Shown: piece after piece, positions 51,914 to 63,110 of the stretch | Position numbering within the stretch: the first letter of the stretch is position 1 | How the letters are laid out: each line of letters opens with the position of its first letter | Source of the DNA: Epiperipatus broadwayi | Lineage: Eukaryota > Onychophora > Udeonychophora > Euonychophora > Peripatidae | Length of the DNA stretch: 64,000 nucleotides | Assembly (NCBI GenBank): GCA_028023455.1 | Contig: JAQFVV010000318.1 | Location: 804,001-868,000 of the forward strand | Direction: 5' to 3' | Program-made: the position numbers and the translations under genes | The notes under the pieces: generated by a model | Database searches by the model: none | What the model saw: only the letters and a program-made list of their open reading frames with translations | Told to the model about the DNA's origin: nothing

Positions 51914-52692
51914 GGGATTTGAACTCAGACTTTTAAGCACCCACCAATTATCCACACTATCTCATACAACTGATACACATCACCACACGCCTGTATTATA
52001 TATATATGATAATCTGGACCAACTGATGATTGCTGGTTTAGCATGAAATACGCATATTGGTGATTATGTATCTTTTTTACATGTGTGTGGTCAGTGTATC
52101 AGTTGTATGAGATAGTGTGGATAGTTGGTGGGTGCTTGAAAGTCTGAGTTCAAATCTCTATATTTACAATTAAGCTCCAGGTTTGTGAAGAGTGCCTGGT
52201 TTTCAAATATTTACATATCAAGCTTGTATCCTGTCCATCCCTCTTCTATGTATTTAAATGGATATAGTCCTACACATGAGGGGTCAGAGTGACTTCAGGT
52301 TAACATAGGCATGGTGATAATGTTGGCATCAGCATGGGATTTGGGCTTTCCATCATCAGATTTTCAATGATATGAATGGCTGAAGAGTTGGAGGTTTGAG
52401 TAGATTGAAACCTATCCATTAAAGTGTGAGGATTTGCTATCTTAATATAAACTGAGCACTGATTATATATATGTGTGTGGGAGATGATAATGTGGTCCAA
52501 CTGATGATTGCTGGTTTAGCATGAAATACGTATATTGGTGATTATGTATCTTTTCTACATGTGTGTGGTCATGCGTATCAGTTGTATGAGATAGTGTGGA
52601 TAGTTGGTGGGTGCTTGAAAGTCTGAGTTCAAATCCCTATATTTTCAATTAAGCTCCAGGTTTGTGAAGAGTGCCTGGTTTTCAAATATTTA
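51914..52692. repeat. tRNA-headed inverted-arm repeat, copy 3 (composite)
   Basis: A compact 245-bp hairpin (51914-52158) starts GGGATTTGAACTCAGACTTT and ends AAAGTCTGAGTTCAAATCTC, giving two outward-facing B-box heads. A second unit follows (about 52212-52638) ending in the same head, AAAGTCTGAGTTCAAATCCC. After each head comes the same tail, AAGCTCCAGGTTTGTGAAGA and onward through TGCCTGGTTTTCAAATATTT (52170-52211 and 52650-52692). The repeated head plus tail marks the true SINE unit; the inverted copy at the left suggests one SINE inserted into or beside another. Confidence 0.75.
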
Positions 52693-53966
52693 ATAAAATA
52701 GGTAATGTGATTACTTAAAAAAATTCTAACCTTGCTTGCAAATTTTTAACTATTTAAAAAAATTTATAAGGTTTACTTATATTCGAACTCATATTATCTT
52801 TTCTACAAATAAAACTTTTGCTTTTATCATATATAATACGGGTTGTTTATATATGCATCTAGAGTTATAAAAGTCCCGAGAAAATGAAAGAAAATTAAGA
52901 AAATATGTAGTCACTCTCTGTTTAACTATAAGAAACAATTTTTTTTAAGTAATTAAAGTAATTTGGAATATTTTTTTAAGATTGGAAAAAAAGAAATTTT
53001 ATTCACTATAATAAAAGTCGAGTTACCAAAGTCACCAAAACAATTGCGGCAAAATGTAAACTGTCTGATTATATAAATAAAGAATGCAACGCATTATTAT
53101 CATTGTTATTGTTAATATCAATTATAACAATAATAATAATAAGATTGCGCGCAACTTACCTACATTTTCGCCAGTTTTACTTGACGTTTCCACTACTCGA
53201 GTATTCATTTCTAAATTCAACAGAAAGCAAATTAATTTCTAGTTTAAACATCAAGAACTTACATAAAACACACTTTAATTTTTTTAATACAAAAATTATT
53301 ATTACATTTATAACTTGTAATAAAGTTTGATTAAACATGACTTAATAAAAAGTAATTTAATTATAAACCTAAAATATGCCAAAATTGTAATTCATAATAA
53401 CGATAAACAAATTTTGAGGAATTGCAGTTACTCATAAACAGTTAAATTTCAAGATACAATAATTGTATATTGATTAAGAAATCAAATGACATTTAAACAC
53501 CAAAGAAATTAGTTGAACTAGAAATCAAATCAAGAATTTTCACTTCTGTTTCATAATTCCACTGCTGCATTAAAAGGATAATAAAAACATTCATAGAAGA
53601 ACATAGCATGATAAATGCAAGATAAATGGGTTGACAGGAATTATTCACTATATTCATAAAAGAATTGTAATAGATTGGACATAAGTTGAACTAATATATT
53701 ATACTTTAAGCATTGAAAGATTTCTATTGGAGGCATGGTAAATAGGAAATATAAATAAAACAGTTTGATAAATATCTATAAAATAACAACTATTGTTTAA
53801 TGATCTAAAAATTACAATATTTTTTTAGATCATTCCATTCTAGTCATGTCAATTTAAATCAATTTTAGAACACAGAAAGAGAAACTGGAACATATAATAA
53901 GTAAGAAATCATCTTGGTGAGTCTTGCCTCCTTAGTTAATGATTATTTTCAGCTATTCTGATATTA
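52693..53966. other. AT-rich stretch, nothing recognised
   Basis: No supported ORF, repeat or motif; the 75-codon frame at 53103-53330 has no recognisable feature. Confidence 0.5.
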
Positions 53967-54444
53967 GTTTAAGTCAGGGGTCCCCAACCCTATGCCCGTA
54001 GGCACCATGGTGCCCGCAGACCATTTTATGTGTGCCCGCCGCTATCCGAACACGATAAAAAATTATTTATCTGATACAAATAAATTTAATTTTTGAATTT
54101 TTTTTATGAATTATTGTATTGTAATCAAATTGTAGGGCATACTATACTTTTACAGCATAAAAATATAAACGTCAATTATATGTTAAAATTTAATTTTGAA
54201 ATAAATATTTTTTTGTACATTATGTGTATTATTAACAATATCCAATTATAAATTTACATGTGATGTGATGTGATGAACTGTGGCTTCTCCATAAACGAAG
54301 TCAAGAATATCTCAGCAATTATGTCCAGATAAAAAATAAATGGTGCTCGCCACCTAGCTGAAAAAATAAATGGTGCCCGCCACCTGGCCGGTATTATGGA
54401 ATGTGCTCTTAAGTGCAAAAAAGTTGGGGACCCCTGGTTTAAGT
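53967..54444. mobile_element. hAT-type MITE, copy 2, with perfect 8-bp target duplication
   Basis: The element (53975-54436, 462 bp) begins CAGGGGTCCCCAACC and ends GTTGGGGACCCCTG, with GTTTAAGT on both sides (53967-53974, 54437-54444). It carries about 95 bases that copy 1 lacks (around 54255-54360), including a tandem duplication of AAAAAATAAATGGTGC-CGCCACCT. Related internal sequence shows both copies came from one family. Confidence 0.95.
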
Positions 54445-54512
54445 CTTTAAATATATTTGATTACGTAAACAAAGAGAGTAAATCACCATCTTCCAGGATA
54501 TGATTTAAAAGC

Positions 54513-54896
54513 AATGTTGAACAAAGGATCAAGAATAGAATGAATCACCTATTCTTGGTAGCTCCGATCCTTTATCAACATTGTTAGTAATTCAGAGTGA
54601 AATTAATTTATCAACCAGATGAAATATGGCATTTAAGAGTTATTAAACTCATAATTAACTATTAAAGTTTACATATTAAATCTTGTTTAATTATTACAAT
54701 CAAATGTTAAAAGTGAAATGCTGCCTCCAGCCTTGTATAATTGATTATGAGTTTAATAACTCATAAGTGCCACATTAAACCTGGATGATATGAATTACCA
54801 ACAATGTTAATAAAGGTATGCTTATAAACATCAAAGCTACTAAGAATAGGTGGATTTATTCTATTTTTGATCTTTTGTTCAACATTTAGAGTGTTT
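54513..54896. repeat. ~385-bp hairpin element
   Basis: The left end AATGTTGAACAAA and the right end TTTGTTCAACATT are mirrors. Inner pairs include AATCACCTATTCTTGGTAGCT / AGCTACTAAGAATAGGTGGATT, and TTATTAAACTCATAATTA / ATTATGAGTTTAATAA, around a centre near 54700. There is no coding capacity. A MITE or fold-back is likely; no clear target duplication was seen. Confidence 0.75.
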
Positions 54897-55149
54897 TAGG
54901 TCATAGTTCTGGGGAAGGGTGATTTGATATAATAATGCTAGAAAGGGGCGCTTAATCTAGAGACATTCTGCATTGTAATATTTACAGTTTTTGGTAATAG
55001 TATGAATACTGAACCCTACTATTTGATGGCATTCACTGGCCAATAATATTACAGTAAAAGATTTTTTTTTCAACCGGTTTTTAAATTTTTTTCAGTGGCG
55101 ACGGTAAACCACCAAAGTTTTTTTTTTGTTCCACCTGGGTTTTTTCTTG

Positions 55150-55800
55150 TTTTTAATAAACAAATACTTTGTTTTTAGATGGTCTAGGGATGTTGGTTTA
55201 TTTTTAAATTAACAACTAACTGGCTATAGGTTTATTTACATAATATTACTTATGGTAAACCAAATTTTTTTTCACACTTTTTTTTTGGTTCGTTTTTTTT
55301 AAAAGAAATAAACACTTTGTTTTTAGATGGTGTAGGGGTGTTGATTTGCTTTTAAATTATTGATTAATGCTCCATCATTTTTTTACACAAAAATATGGTA
55401 ATGAACACTTTGTTGTTTTTAGCTGGTGGAGGGAGGTTGGTTGTTTGCTTTGAATTTATCTTTTTTTGTTGTTGTTGATGTTTTGATTTGCTGAAAGACT
55501 TCAACAACTTGGTACTTTGGAATAAACCAACACTTGGTTTTTTAGAGGGTGGAGGGGATTTTGAATTGTCGTCTTTTGGGGGGGTGGGGTAATTTATTAC
55601 GAGGCTTTTTTTTCTTTCAAATCTTTACACTACAGAAAGCTTTATATGATAGCAAAAAGTTCTTCCTTAATTTTTTGGGCCTTTAATTTTAAAAAAGACA
55701 TAAACAGTTCGTTTTTAAAGAACACTTTTTTTTAAAGCTGGGGAAGGTGGGGTGGCAGGGAAGGTTTATTTTGATTTTTAATTATCAACTTCTTTTTGGA
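55150..55800 (+). repeat. Diverged tandem units with G-rich stretches
   Basis: A block of the form AACACTTTGTTTTTAGATGG-G-AGGG-TGTTG recurs with starts near 55166, 55314, 55407 and 55530, and in decayed form near 55690. Each unit has G-runs (GGAGGGAGG, GGTGGAGGGG, GGGGGGGTGGGG) set in T-rich DNA, giving a local strand asymmetry unlike the rest of the window. Confidence 0.6.
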
Positions 55801-56159
55801 TTTTTTTTTTTGAACATTTTATTATGTTGCCACACAGTTCTTTATTATTATTATTATTAGTTTTTTTAGTGGGGCCTTTTGAATAAACTCTTAAACATTT
55901 TTTTTTTTGGTATAATAAATTATTACCTATTTTAATTGTTAATGAAACTTATCAAATATTACCTATCTACTTTATAATCATGTGAATAACAAAAACAACA
56001 ACAACAAGTTTCCCATAAAATAATTTATTGAATCAAAAATAAACGAAACTTTTGACAAGTTGTGAATCAAAACAATTAAATAAACACCATTTTGGGGGGC
56101 ATAAAAAAACAGCAGCCAAAAGTAACACACAAATAAAATAACAGGAAAGCCTCAAAGCT

Positions 56160-56830
56160 GTAAGTAATGGGATTTTGGAGCCCTCAAACCATCTTCCCTT
56201 ATGCAGACCTACACAAGTACACTTGCAGGAGTTGCAACAGAATTCCTCAGATCCTGTGGTTAACTAAAAGCATGTCTCTTCTGCAAGTGCATACCTTACC
56301 TTCGCATCCAGCAGGATTTTCTTTCTGGGAAAACACAATATTGTGCATCCACTTGTGTGGCTGGCCAGCAATTCGCTCAGCTTCAACTAATTCAAACCAC
56401 TTTCAGATGACATTTTACAGTTCTTGCATGGATTCATGCATAAGTGGGCATTTGCACATGAAATCAAAAAAAATTCTGCTGAAAAGAAGAACCTTTTGAA
56501 GTTTTGTGCAGTTCAAAACCATAGGGAAGCATGTGTAATGACATGACAATTCTTAATATGAAATACTAATTCCACTATGCTTTCTAAAAAATTTCCGACA
56601 ATGAATTTTTGCAGAGTTTCATCTCTTTCAAATATGGCCACCATAAAATCAGACCATAGTGAGAGTTCAAGAGCACTCACTTGACAAATACTATCACAAT
56701 GCAATGGGCATAGTATTTTGTTATGTAATCATAGAATACATTGCCCTCATGTGGCCTCTTACAGCTCAAAAAACATCTATCATACTGTCGGCCATAAGTT
56801 AAGTCTGCTAAAATGGTATTTTGTGATAAA
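56160..56830 (-). pseudogene. Degraded coding-like region, product unknown
   Basis: On the minus strand from about 56830, short open stretches in two or three frames have gene-like composition: YGRQYDRCFLSCKRPHEG first, then a 63-codon frame at 56704-56513 (LELSLWSDFMVAIFERDE), then FELVEAERIAGQPHKWMHN near 56345. The amino acid make-up (Trp, Cys, His, Pro) is unlike chance frames in this AT-rich DNA. It lies inside the 41-bp inverted repeats, so a dead transposase or a captured host exon is possible. I do not recognise a family. Confidence 0.35.
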
Positions 56831-56872
56831 CAATGCCATCAAATGGTAGGGTTCAGTATTCATACTATTACC

Positions 56873-57365
56873 TTTTATTTTATTAAAAAAATATAATATT
56901 ACTACAATAAGGTTAAGGAATATTTTATTTAAAATCCTTAAATATTTCATTTATGTTAATCTAATAAATTGTGTGAATGTTTATTACAGTCACAGATATA
57001 AAATATTTTAATTGGATTATTCAGTATTTCTATAGTTAAATTTTTTTAGTATAATTAGATAAAAGAAAGTTAATTTATGTTAATAGAACCATAAAAATTC
57101 CAATGTTAATCTATAACTTGAATAAAAAAAGTCTGTTTATAAAATAAATACAAATGTTAACTTTTTTTTTTAATACATAACAAAACTTTTAATTGAATAG
57201 ATGTAATTACAAAGATGGATAGTCCTGCATGGTGAACAGAAATGTGGGCATATTATATAATCAGAAATAAATATAGTAAAAATTATAAGTATTATGGAGT
57301 GTAATTAATTGTAAAAATAGTAAAGATTTGGAATATTAAACTAGAATAAATAGATATTACCAAGA
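56873..57365. other. AT-rich stretch, nothing recognised
   Basis: No supported feature. Confidence 0.5.
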
Positions 57366-58070
57366 ATGGCATTTAAAAAGAAAAAAAATCAAGTAAATAA
57401 TCGAGGAGTAACACAAAATATCTGCCAGAAAGAGAAAGATCAGTTATCCATGATAGAGATGATACAACAAATGTTAAAAAAGGAATTTAAGAAGTGAGGT
57501 GAAATTTCATGAGTTACAACAGAAAAGTGAGATGACATTTAATGAGTTGCAGCAGAAAATAGATTAAAAGTTTGGTGAAATGCTTCAAAAAAGTGATGAA
57601 AGATTTCATGACATGAAATGCAAATGTGAAGAAAGATTTAAAGAAACACAAAGAACTATGGGAGAAATATAGATAAACCTGATGAAGAATTGGAAAAGGG
57701 ATTTAACAAAATAAAAAAAAGCAGGAGGAACAGAAAGAAAAAATTAAAGATTTAGTTTCACAAGTTGTAGAAAATAAAAATGAAAGTGACCAATCCATGT
57801 TGAAATTATAAGAAAATGTGGATGATCTGGATAGAAAAAATTAAAGATTTAAAAGTTGTAATGGATGAATTAGTCATGAAAAAAGAGACTAATCCATAGA
57901 ATAAATGAGATAGAGGTAGGGTCAGTGAAATAGATAAACCAAAAGGACAGGATAATGAATGATTCTGATTATGGGTATAACTGTAATGTAGAAAAAAGGA
58001 AAGCTGAAACTTTAAAATCTAATGACACTAACTGTCATCAGGCACAGGCTGACATTATTGTCACTGTATG
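57366..58070 (+). pseudogene. Third coiled-coil gag-like pseudogene
   Basis: From the ATG at 57366 (MAFKKKKNQVNNRGVTQNIC) the sequence gives about 43 codons and then, across several frames, a run of charged repeats: FNELQQKI, FGEMLQKSDERFHDMKCKCE, ERFKETQRTMGEI. The ELQQK/FNELQQK and DERFH/EERFK repeats suggest short heptad-like duplications. At least six stops or frameshifts break it. Composition and layout match the ORFs at 5822, 15494 and 27002(-), so I infer the N-terminal coiled coil of a retrotransposon Gag. No LTRs could be identified around it. Confidence 0.45.
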
Positions 58071-60019
58071 CTAATTATAATGTACATTGGAGGATTGAGA
58101 ATTGCTCTTCCCAATGGTAGATATTTTTCATGAGAGGATTTTGTTCCAATATTCCTTAAATAGGATTTTTTCTGATTACTATTCCAAATTTTTCATGTGC
58201 TAGGAATACAGCCACACATATGTTTACCTCAGAGAAGATATTGGAATATGCCATTGCTTATTTCCCAAAATGGTAGTTGCAACTCTGAAAAGCTGAAGTA
58301 TCATGTTTATATTCCACTATGTATGTGAAATCAATGTGTGTTTTAAAATTGTTATGGCAATTGGTAAGTTAGTATTTGAAATATATAGTCACTTCAGGGA
58401 CACTTTTATATTCAGTATGAATAAGAAAGTAATTAATATATGTATTGTACAGCTGTGCCTTGCCAGAAGTTTACAATAAAACCAACAAATATATTTTCTT
58501 AATTTAATGTTAATGTATCATGATAGTATAATAAGGGGCACACATGTGTTATTGTCATCATCACTATCCAGAAATAATTTGCCAATGGATTGGTAAGGCA
58601 ATTAAATGTTTAAATAATTTATTATGTGGATATAGGCAAAATTGGAATGTGGTATACATGTGACTTCTGAGAGGTTTTATCTTAGTGTTATTAAATTATG
58701 CCAGATAACATTTTTCTTTATCTTTTTCTTATATAAGAATTAATGTTATAATGACAATTTAGAAATAAAGAATTATCAGTTAAATATGCTAGTCAATAAT
58801 TGCCAGCTGAACATGAAAAACTATATCTCAGATGTTATTTTAAATGATATTTTCAAAAGCCTTAGCAAATGATTATTCTATAATAATAGAATAGTATTAG
58901 TACTATGTTTAAAAGTGAGTAAATGTGATACAAAATTTATTTATACTTTAAAATAAGTATTTAGTAGAATTAAATAATGTTTAGCCAAAAGTAAATGTTT
59001 AGCCAAAAGATTACGAAGTGTAGTTAACAAAACTATCCAAACGCTTATAAAGAATGGTTTGATTTGCAAATGGATAGGTGATTGTTTTGTTTCTTATAAA
59101 TGCATTATGTATGACAGTGCCTATGTTTGCAGATGATCTTTATATAAAATTTTATGTTAATTTTTATGTAAAGTGGAACTGATTTTAACTGTTAATAAAT
59201 TTGTTTTCATTGCTATTAAATTTAGTCTTTATGTCTAAATGATTTCTTGAGTCATCAATTATATAAAATCTTTATTCAAATTAGATATACAATACCATTT
59301 AAAAATACAGATCCAATCTTGAAAATGCAAAGTTGCATCAGAAAGATAAATCAAGATGTGGCAGTTACATTTAAAAAAAAACTTTTTATTTGATTTACTT
59401 TGAATTGATTTTCATTTAAGATTGCATACTGTTTAATTATTATATCAATGAGAATTATACATTATTTTGAAGGCAATTTTAAAATTATATTGTTGATAAG
59501 TATTGGAATGGCATAAAAGATACCCTTTCCATTCTGGATATTCAAATGTCATCCTAGGTGGATTTGGTTCTTTCAAATTTTTATTCTTTCATGCATGTAT
59601 TATTTAAATTTAATATTTCTTAACTATTATTACTATTATTATGGTACATTAGGATACACTAGCTTATCAGGTAAGTGTATGTCTCCTATGGTCCTATTAA
59701 GATGTCATTCAGTTATTCAACAATATGATAAAACAAATTATATTTACATTATTACATTAAAAGCCTTGAGATTATTATTACATGATTTTACAATTACTTG
59801 AATTATATTTATTTTACAAATATTATAAGTATGGCATTTATCAACAAATCAATTATATATAGTTGTATTATATAGAAAAAGTACATTAACTCTTACTTTT
59901 CAAAAGTCAGACGAGATCATGACAATAAATAATAGTTGATGGTGATCCATAGATTGTTTTCTCTTTATTATTTCTTCTTTTTGTTACAATAACTCCTACT
60001 TATATGTTGTATAGGTAGA
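58071..60019. other. AT-rich stretch, nothing recognised
   Basis: No supported gene or repeat. Confidence 0.5.
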
Positions 60020-60076
60020 ATATATATCATTATCAACCATTACCAACTGCAGGATGAAGGTCTCTCCAAGTTCAAT

Positions 60077-61161
60077 CTATCTTCTCTGATCTTTAATTTC
60101 TCTTCTCCACATCACCCCTGCACACTTTCTTATTTCATCCATCCATCTCACATGTGGTCTCTTTCTGGGTCTTTTACAATCTCTTGGAATCCTGTTTAAG
60201 TTTTCAATCGTCCATCTATTATCATCTTTTCTAGCAGTATGTTCAGACCAACTCCACTTCAGTCTTTTAATTTTTTTAATGAGGTCAGTAACTCTAGTTT
60301 GTTCTCTTATCCATAAATTGCATTTTTGATCTCTTCTTGTTATTCCCAGCATGCATCTCTCCATACTTCTTTGAGTGGTCTGAAGTTTCTGTAATGTTCT
60401 GCTATCCATAAGTAAGAACTGGTAAAACACATTTATTAAAAATCTTCCTTTTCAAACACATAGACATATTTCCTTTTAGTATCAAGTTATTTCTACAAAA
60501 AGCACTCCAACCGAGTTTAATTCTATGATTAATTTTATCCATTATGTTTCCATCTGTATTAATAATCTGACCAAGGTATTTGTAGCTGATTAGCATAGCT
60601 GCCTTACAAGCAGTTGTCCTGATGTTCAGTTTCCAGCCGACACTTTGATATATATAAAAAAAAACTTATTCTAACTCATCATAATCAATCTTTATTTTCA
60701 TATTTTGAGAAAATCCATTAAACATTACTTTAGTCTTTTTAACACTTATCTTTAATCCTATTTTCCTATTTTCATCTGATAACTCCTGCAATATTTCCTG
60801 CAACTCTCAAGCATTATTTGCAAAAACAACTATATCATCTGCAAAATCTAAATGACTTAAATGATCTCCATTTACTTTCACTCCTTTAGCTTTCCATTTT
60901 AATCCACAAAATACTTTGTGCAATACTTCTGTAAAAAGTTTTGGAGATATGGAATCACTCTGATTTACACCCTTGTTCAATGTTGACTTTCCTAGTATCA
61001 TTATGCAATCTAATTGTTGCTTTTGCAATTTTATAAATATTCTTTAAAATATGACGATATCCTAGACCTACACTTTGATGATCCAATGCTTTAATCACTG
61101 AAGAACTGTTTATACAATCAAATGCCTTCTCATAATCTACAAATCCAAAGCATAATGGCAA
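60077..61161 (-). pseudogene. LINE reverse transcriptase and C-terminal domain, fragmented
   Basis: Four minus-strand frames together cover the RT. 61161-60955 has GFVDYEKAFDCIN, the first catalytic Asp block. 61028-60807 has the GVNQSDSISPKLF block and the catalytic FADD in HLDFADDIVVFAN. 60596-60402 has YLGQIINTDGN and KCVLPVLTYG, the thumb region. 60430-60077 has the downstream domain with RSMERCMLGITRRDQ, KRLKWSWSEHTARKDDNRWT and a Trp/Arg-rich tail. This order and these motifs are characteristic of RTE-type LINEs. Frameshifts and stops between the pieces mean no functional enzyme. Confidence 0.85.
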
Positions 61162-62106
61162 CTAATATTTATTTGTCCTTTCTATAACTTCTCTCAATAT
61201 CTGAATATGATCTACTGTACTAAAACCACTTTTTAAATCCAGCTTGTCCTCTTGCTTGGTGGAAATCCAATGTTCTCTGTGGAGGAATTGTGATTATCTT
61301 GGTAAAAAATTTGTATAAAACTGATAGAAGGCTAATAGGTCTATAATTTCTAATATCTTCTTTATCGCCTTTTTCCAATCATCAGGTACATCTTTAGCAT
61401 TTCAACATTTGGTATATAACTTTGCTAAAAAAAATTATATTTCTTCACTTGCTTCTTTTAATATATTAATTATAATTCCATCATTACTTGGAGTCTTTCC
61501 TTTCTTCATAAATTAAATTGCAGATCTCACTTCTTTATTTAAAATTTTGGGCAATTCGGAGATATAATAGATATAGGAGGTACTTGTTCTTTATTACTAT
61601 ATAATTCTTGATAGAAATCTTCTATCCATTCCATGATGTTGTCTCTCTTTTTAGTAATAATTCCATCTTTTTTTTCTTATTGCAATTATAAATTTCCTGC
61701 CAATACCAAAATGTTACTAGTTCACAGTTATACTTTCTTATATTATTTTCAATTCTTTCCCATGCCATTTTAAAAAATTTGAGATATTCAATTTTTTTAA
61801 TGCATCATTTTTGTATATCTTCATATTCATTCTTTTCTTCATAAATTCTCTAATCTAAATTTTATTGGTCAATTGCTGCTTTTTTTTACCAGTTATCTTT
61901 GTTGCAGTTTTTAAAACTGTATCAGTTATTAATTTCATTAAAATCTGAATCATGATCAAAATCTACTAATACTTGAAATCAATTTGTAAGTTTTAATTTA
62001 AATTCATTAGAATGTTTCTGAAGATTAGAAATATCAACTGCAAATATTGTTTTTCTTAATAATTTTTATCTCTCTAATTTTGCATTAACACATATCTTAC
62101 ATTTTA

Positions 62107-62406
62107 TTAATCAATGATTGTGTTAAATTTATTAAGAACATTACAATCTTGAAATAGGTATTTTCTGTTAGTCAAAATATAATCCAATTCTGCTGTACCT
62201 TCATTTGAATGCTTCCCTATCCATTTCCTTTTAACATTTTTCTCAAAAAAAGAATTCATAATACAAAGTTTTTCTTTTTCTGCAAACTCCACAAGTCTAT
62301 GTCCTCTCTCATTTTTATTATCATAACCAAACTTACCTACATCACTTTCATTTTTCATTTGTTTACCAATTCTAGCATTAAAGTCTCTCATAAAAATTTT
62401 AAACAT
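62107..62406 (-). pseudogene. LINE apurinic-type endonuclease domain fragment
   Basis: 99 codons reading DFNARIGKQ near the start, then NERGHRLVEFAEKEKLCIMN, then ELDYILTNRKY. This is the C-terminal half of the APE-like endonuclease found in RTE/CR1 LINEs: the GDFNA block, the GxxLxxFxxxxxLxxxNTxF block and the IDYIL block are recognisable, though LDYIL replaces the usual I-D. The endonuclease nicks target DNA to prime reverse transcription. It lies upstream of the RT in the same element; the N-terminal half is lost to stops. Confidence 0.85.
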
Positions 62407-63110
62407 TGTTTACTCTAATCAAAAGTCTTTTGTACATCCATATAAAAATCTTCTACTATTTCATCACTATGAGAACTTGTTGTGCATAAACATGAATTAT
62501 CTGCATTTGGTATCTGCTATTAAGTTGTATAACTAATCTTGCCACTCTGTCCAATGCACCATCAATCTCCAGAATGTTGTTCTTCCACTTTTTATTTATA
62601 ATGAATCCTACTCCACTCATATTTTCAAAATTTGTGCCTTTATACTAGAGCACATGTCCACTTTTTAAATCAATTGTCTCTTCATCTTTTCTTCTAATTT
62701 CACAAAGTCCAATAATTTTTGTTTAATATAAGACAGTTCTTGCAATCTTCCTTCACTTAAAAGTGATCTGCAGTTGAGTTATCATCAAATGGCAGCCTGA
62801 ATCCATATTCACTGGATTCTTAGCACCTTCTGCTGCCTTGGTTGGTGTCTTTACAATCTCCTGGGAATAACGGTCATAATTTATTTTTGTCTATCATGAT
62901 TGTATATATCTATTGGAAAAATATTTATCATTTACACATACATTTATGCTGCCTTATTAGGCAACTGTGAAGAAAAACCATGGTGTTTCTTGATCTTAAA
63001 CTCAGAGGTAAAAAGCCAATAAACTCATTACACTGGTTTAATGTCACATAGTAATAACAGCTGCAATGACAAGAACATATGGAGTGGATATTAGGAATTC
63101 TCACAATAGT

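Larger units (their letters stand above)
54993..56872. mobile_element. Unclassified DNA element with 41-bp terminal inverted repeats
   Basis: The left end (54993-55033) starts GGTAATAGTATGAATACTG; the right end (56832-56872) is its inverted copy with one mismatch in 41 bases. The flanks give only T-runs (TTTT), so no target duplication can be called. The left third is an odd T- and G-rich region with diverged tandem units (55150-55800). The right third has gene-like composition on the minus strand (56160-56830) but is broken. The superfamily is unknown. Confidence 0.65.
60020..63110 (-). mobile_element. RTE-like LINE, copy B (decayed)
   Basis: In minus-strand order: 5' part and endonuclease (62406-62107), a decayed linker, RT fragments (61161-60402), the C-terminal domain (60430-60077), and a 3' end containing CCTTCATCCTGCAGTTGG (about 60047-60064), a sequence form I associate with the 3' ends of RTE-class LINEs. 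Each domain lies in separate frames with stops between them. The outer 5' limit is where similarity to copy A ends (about 63110). Confidence 0.8.
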
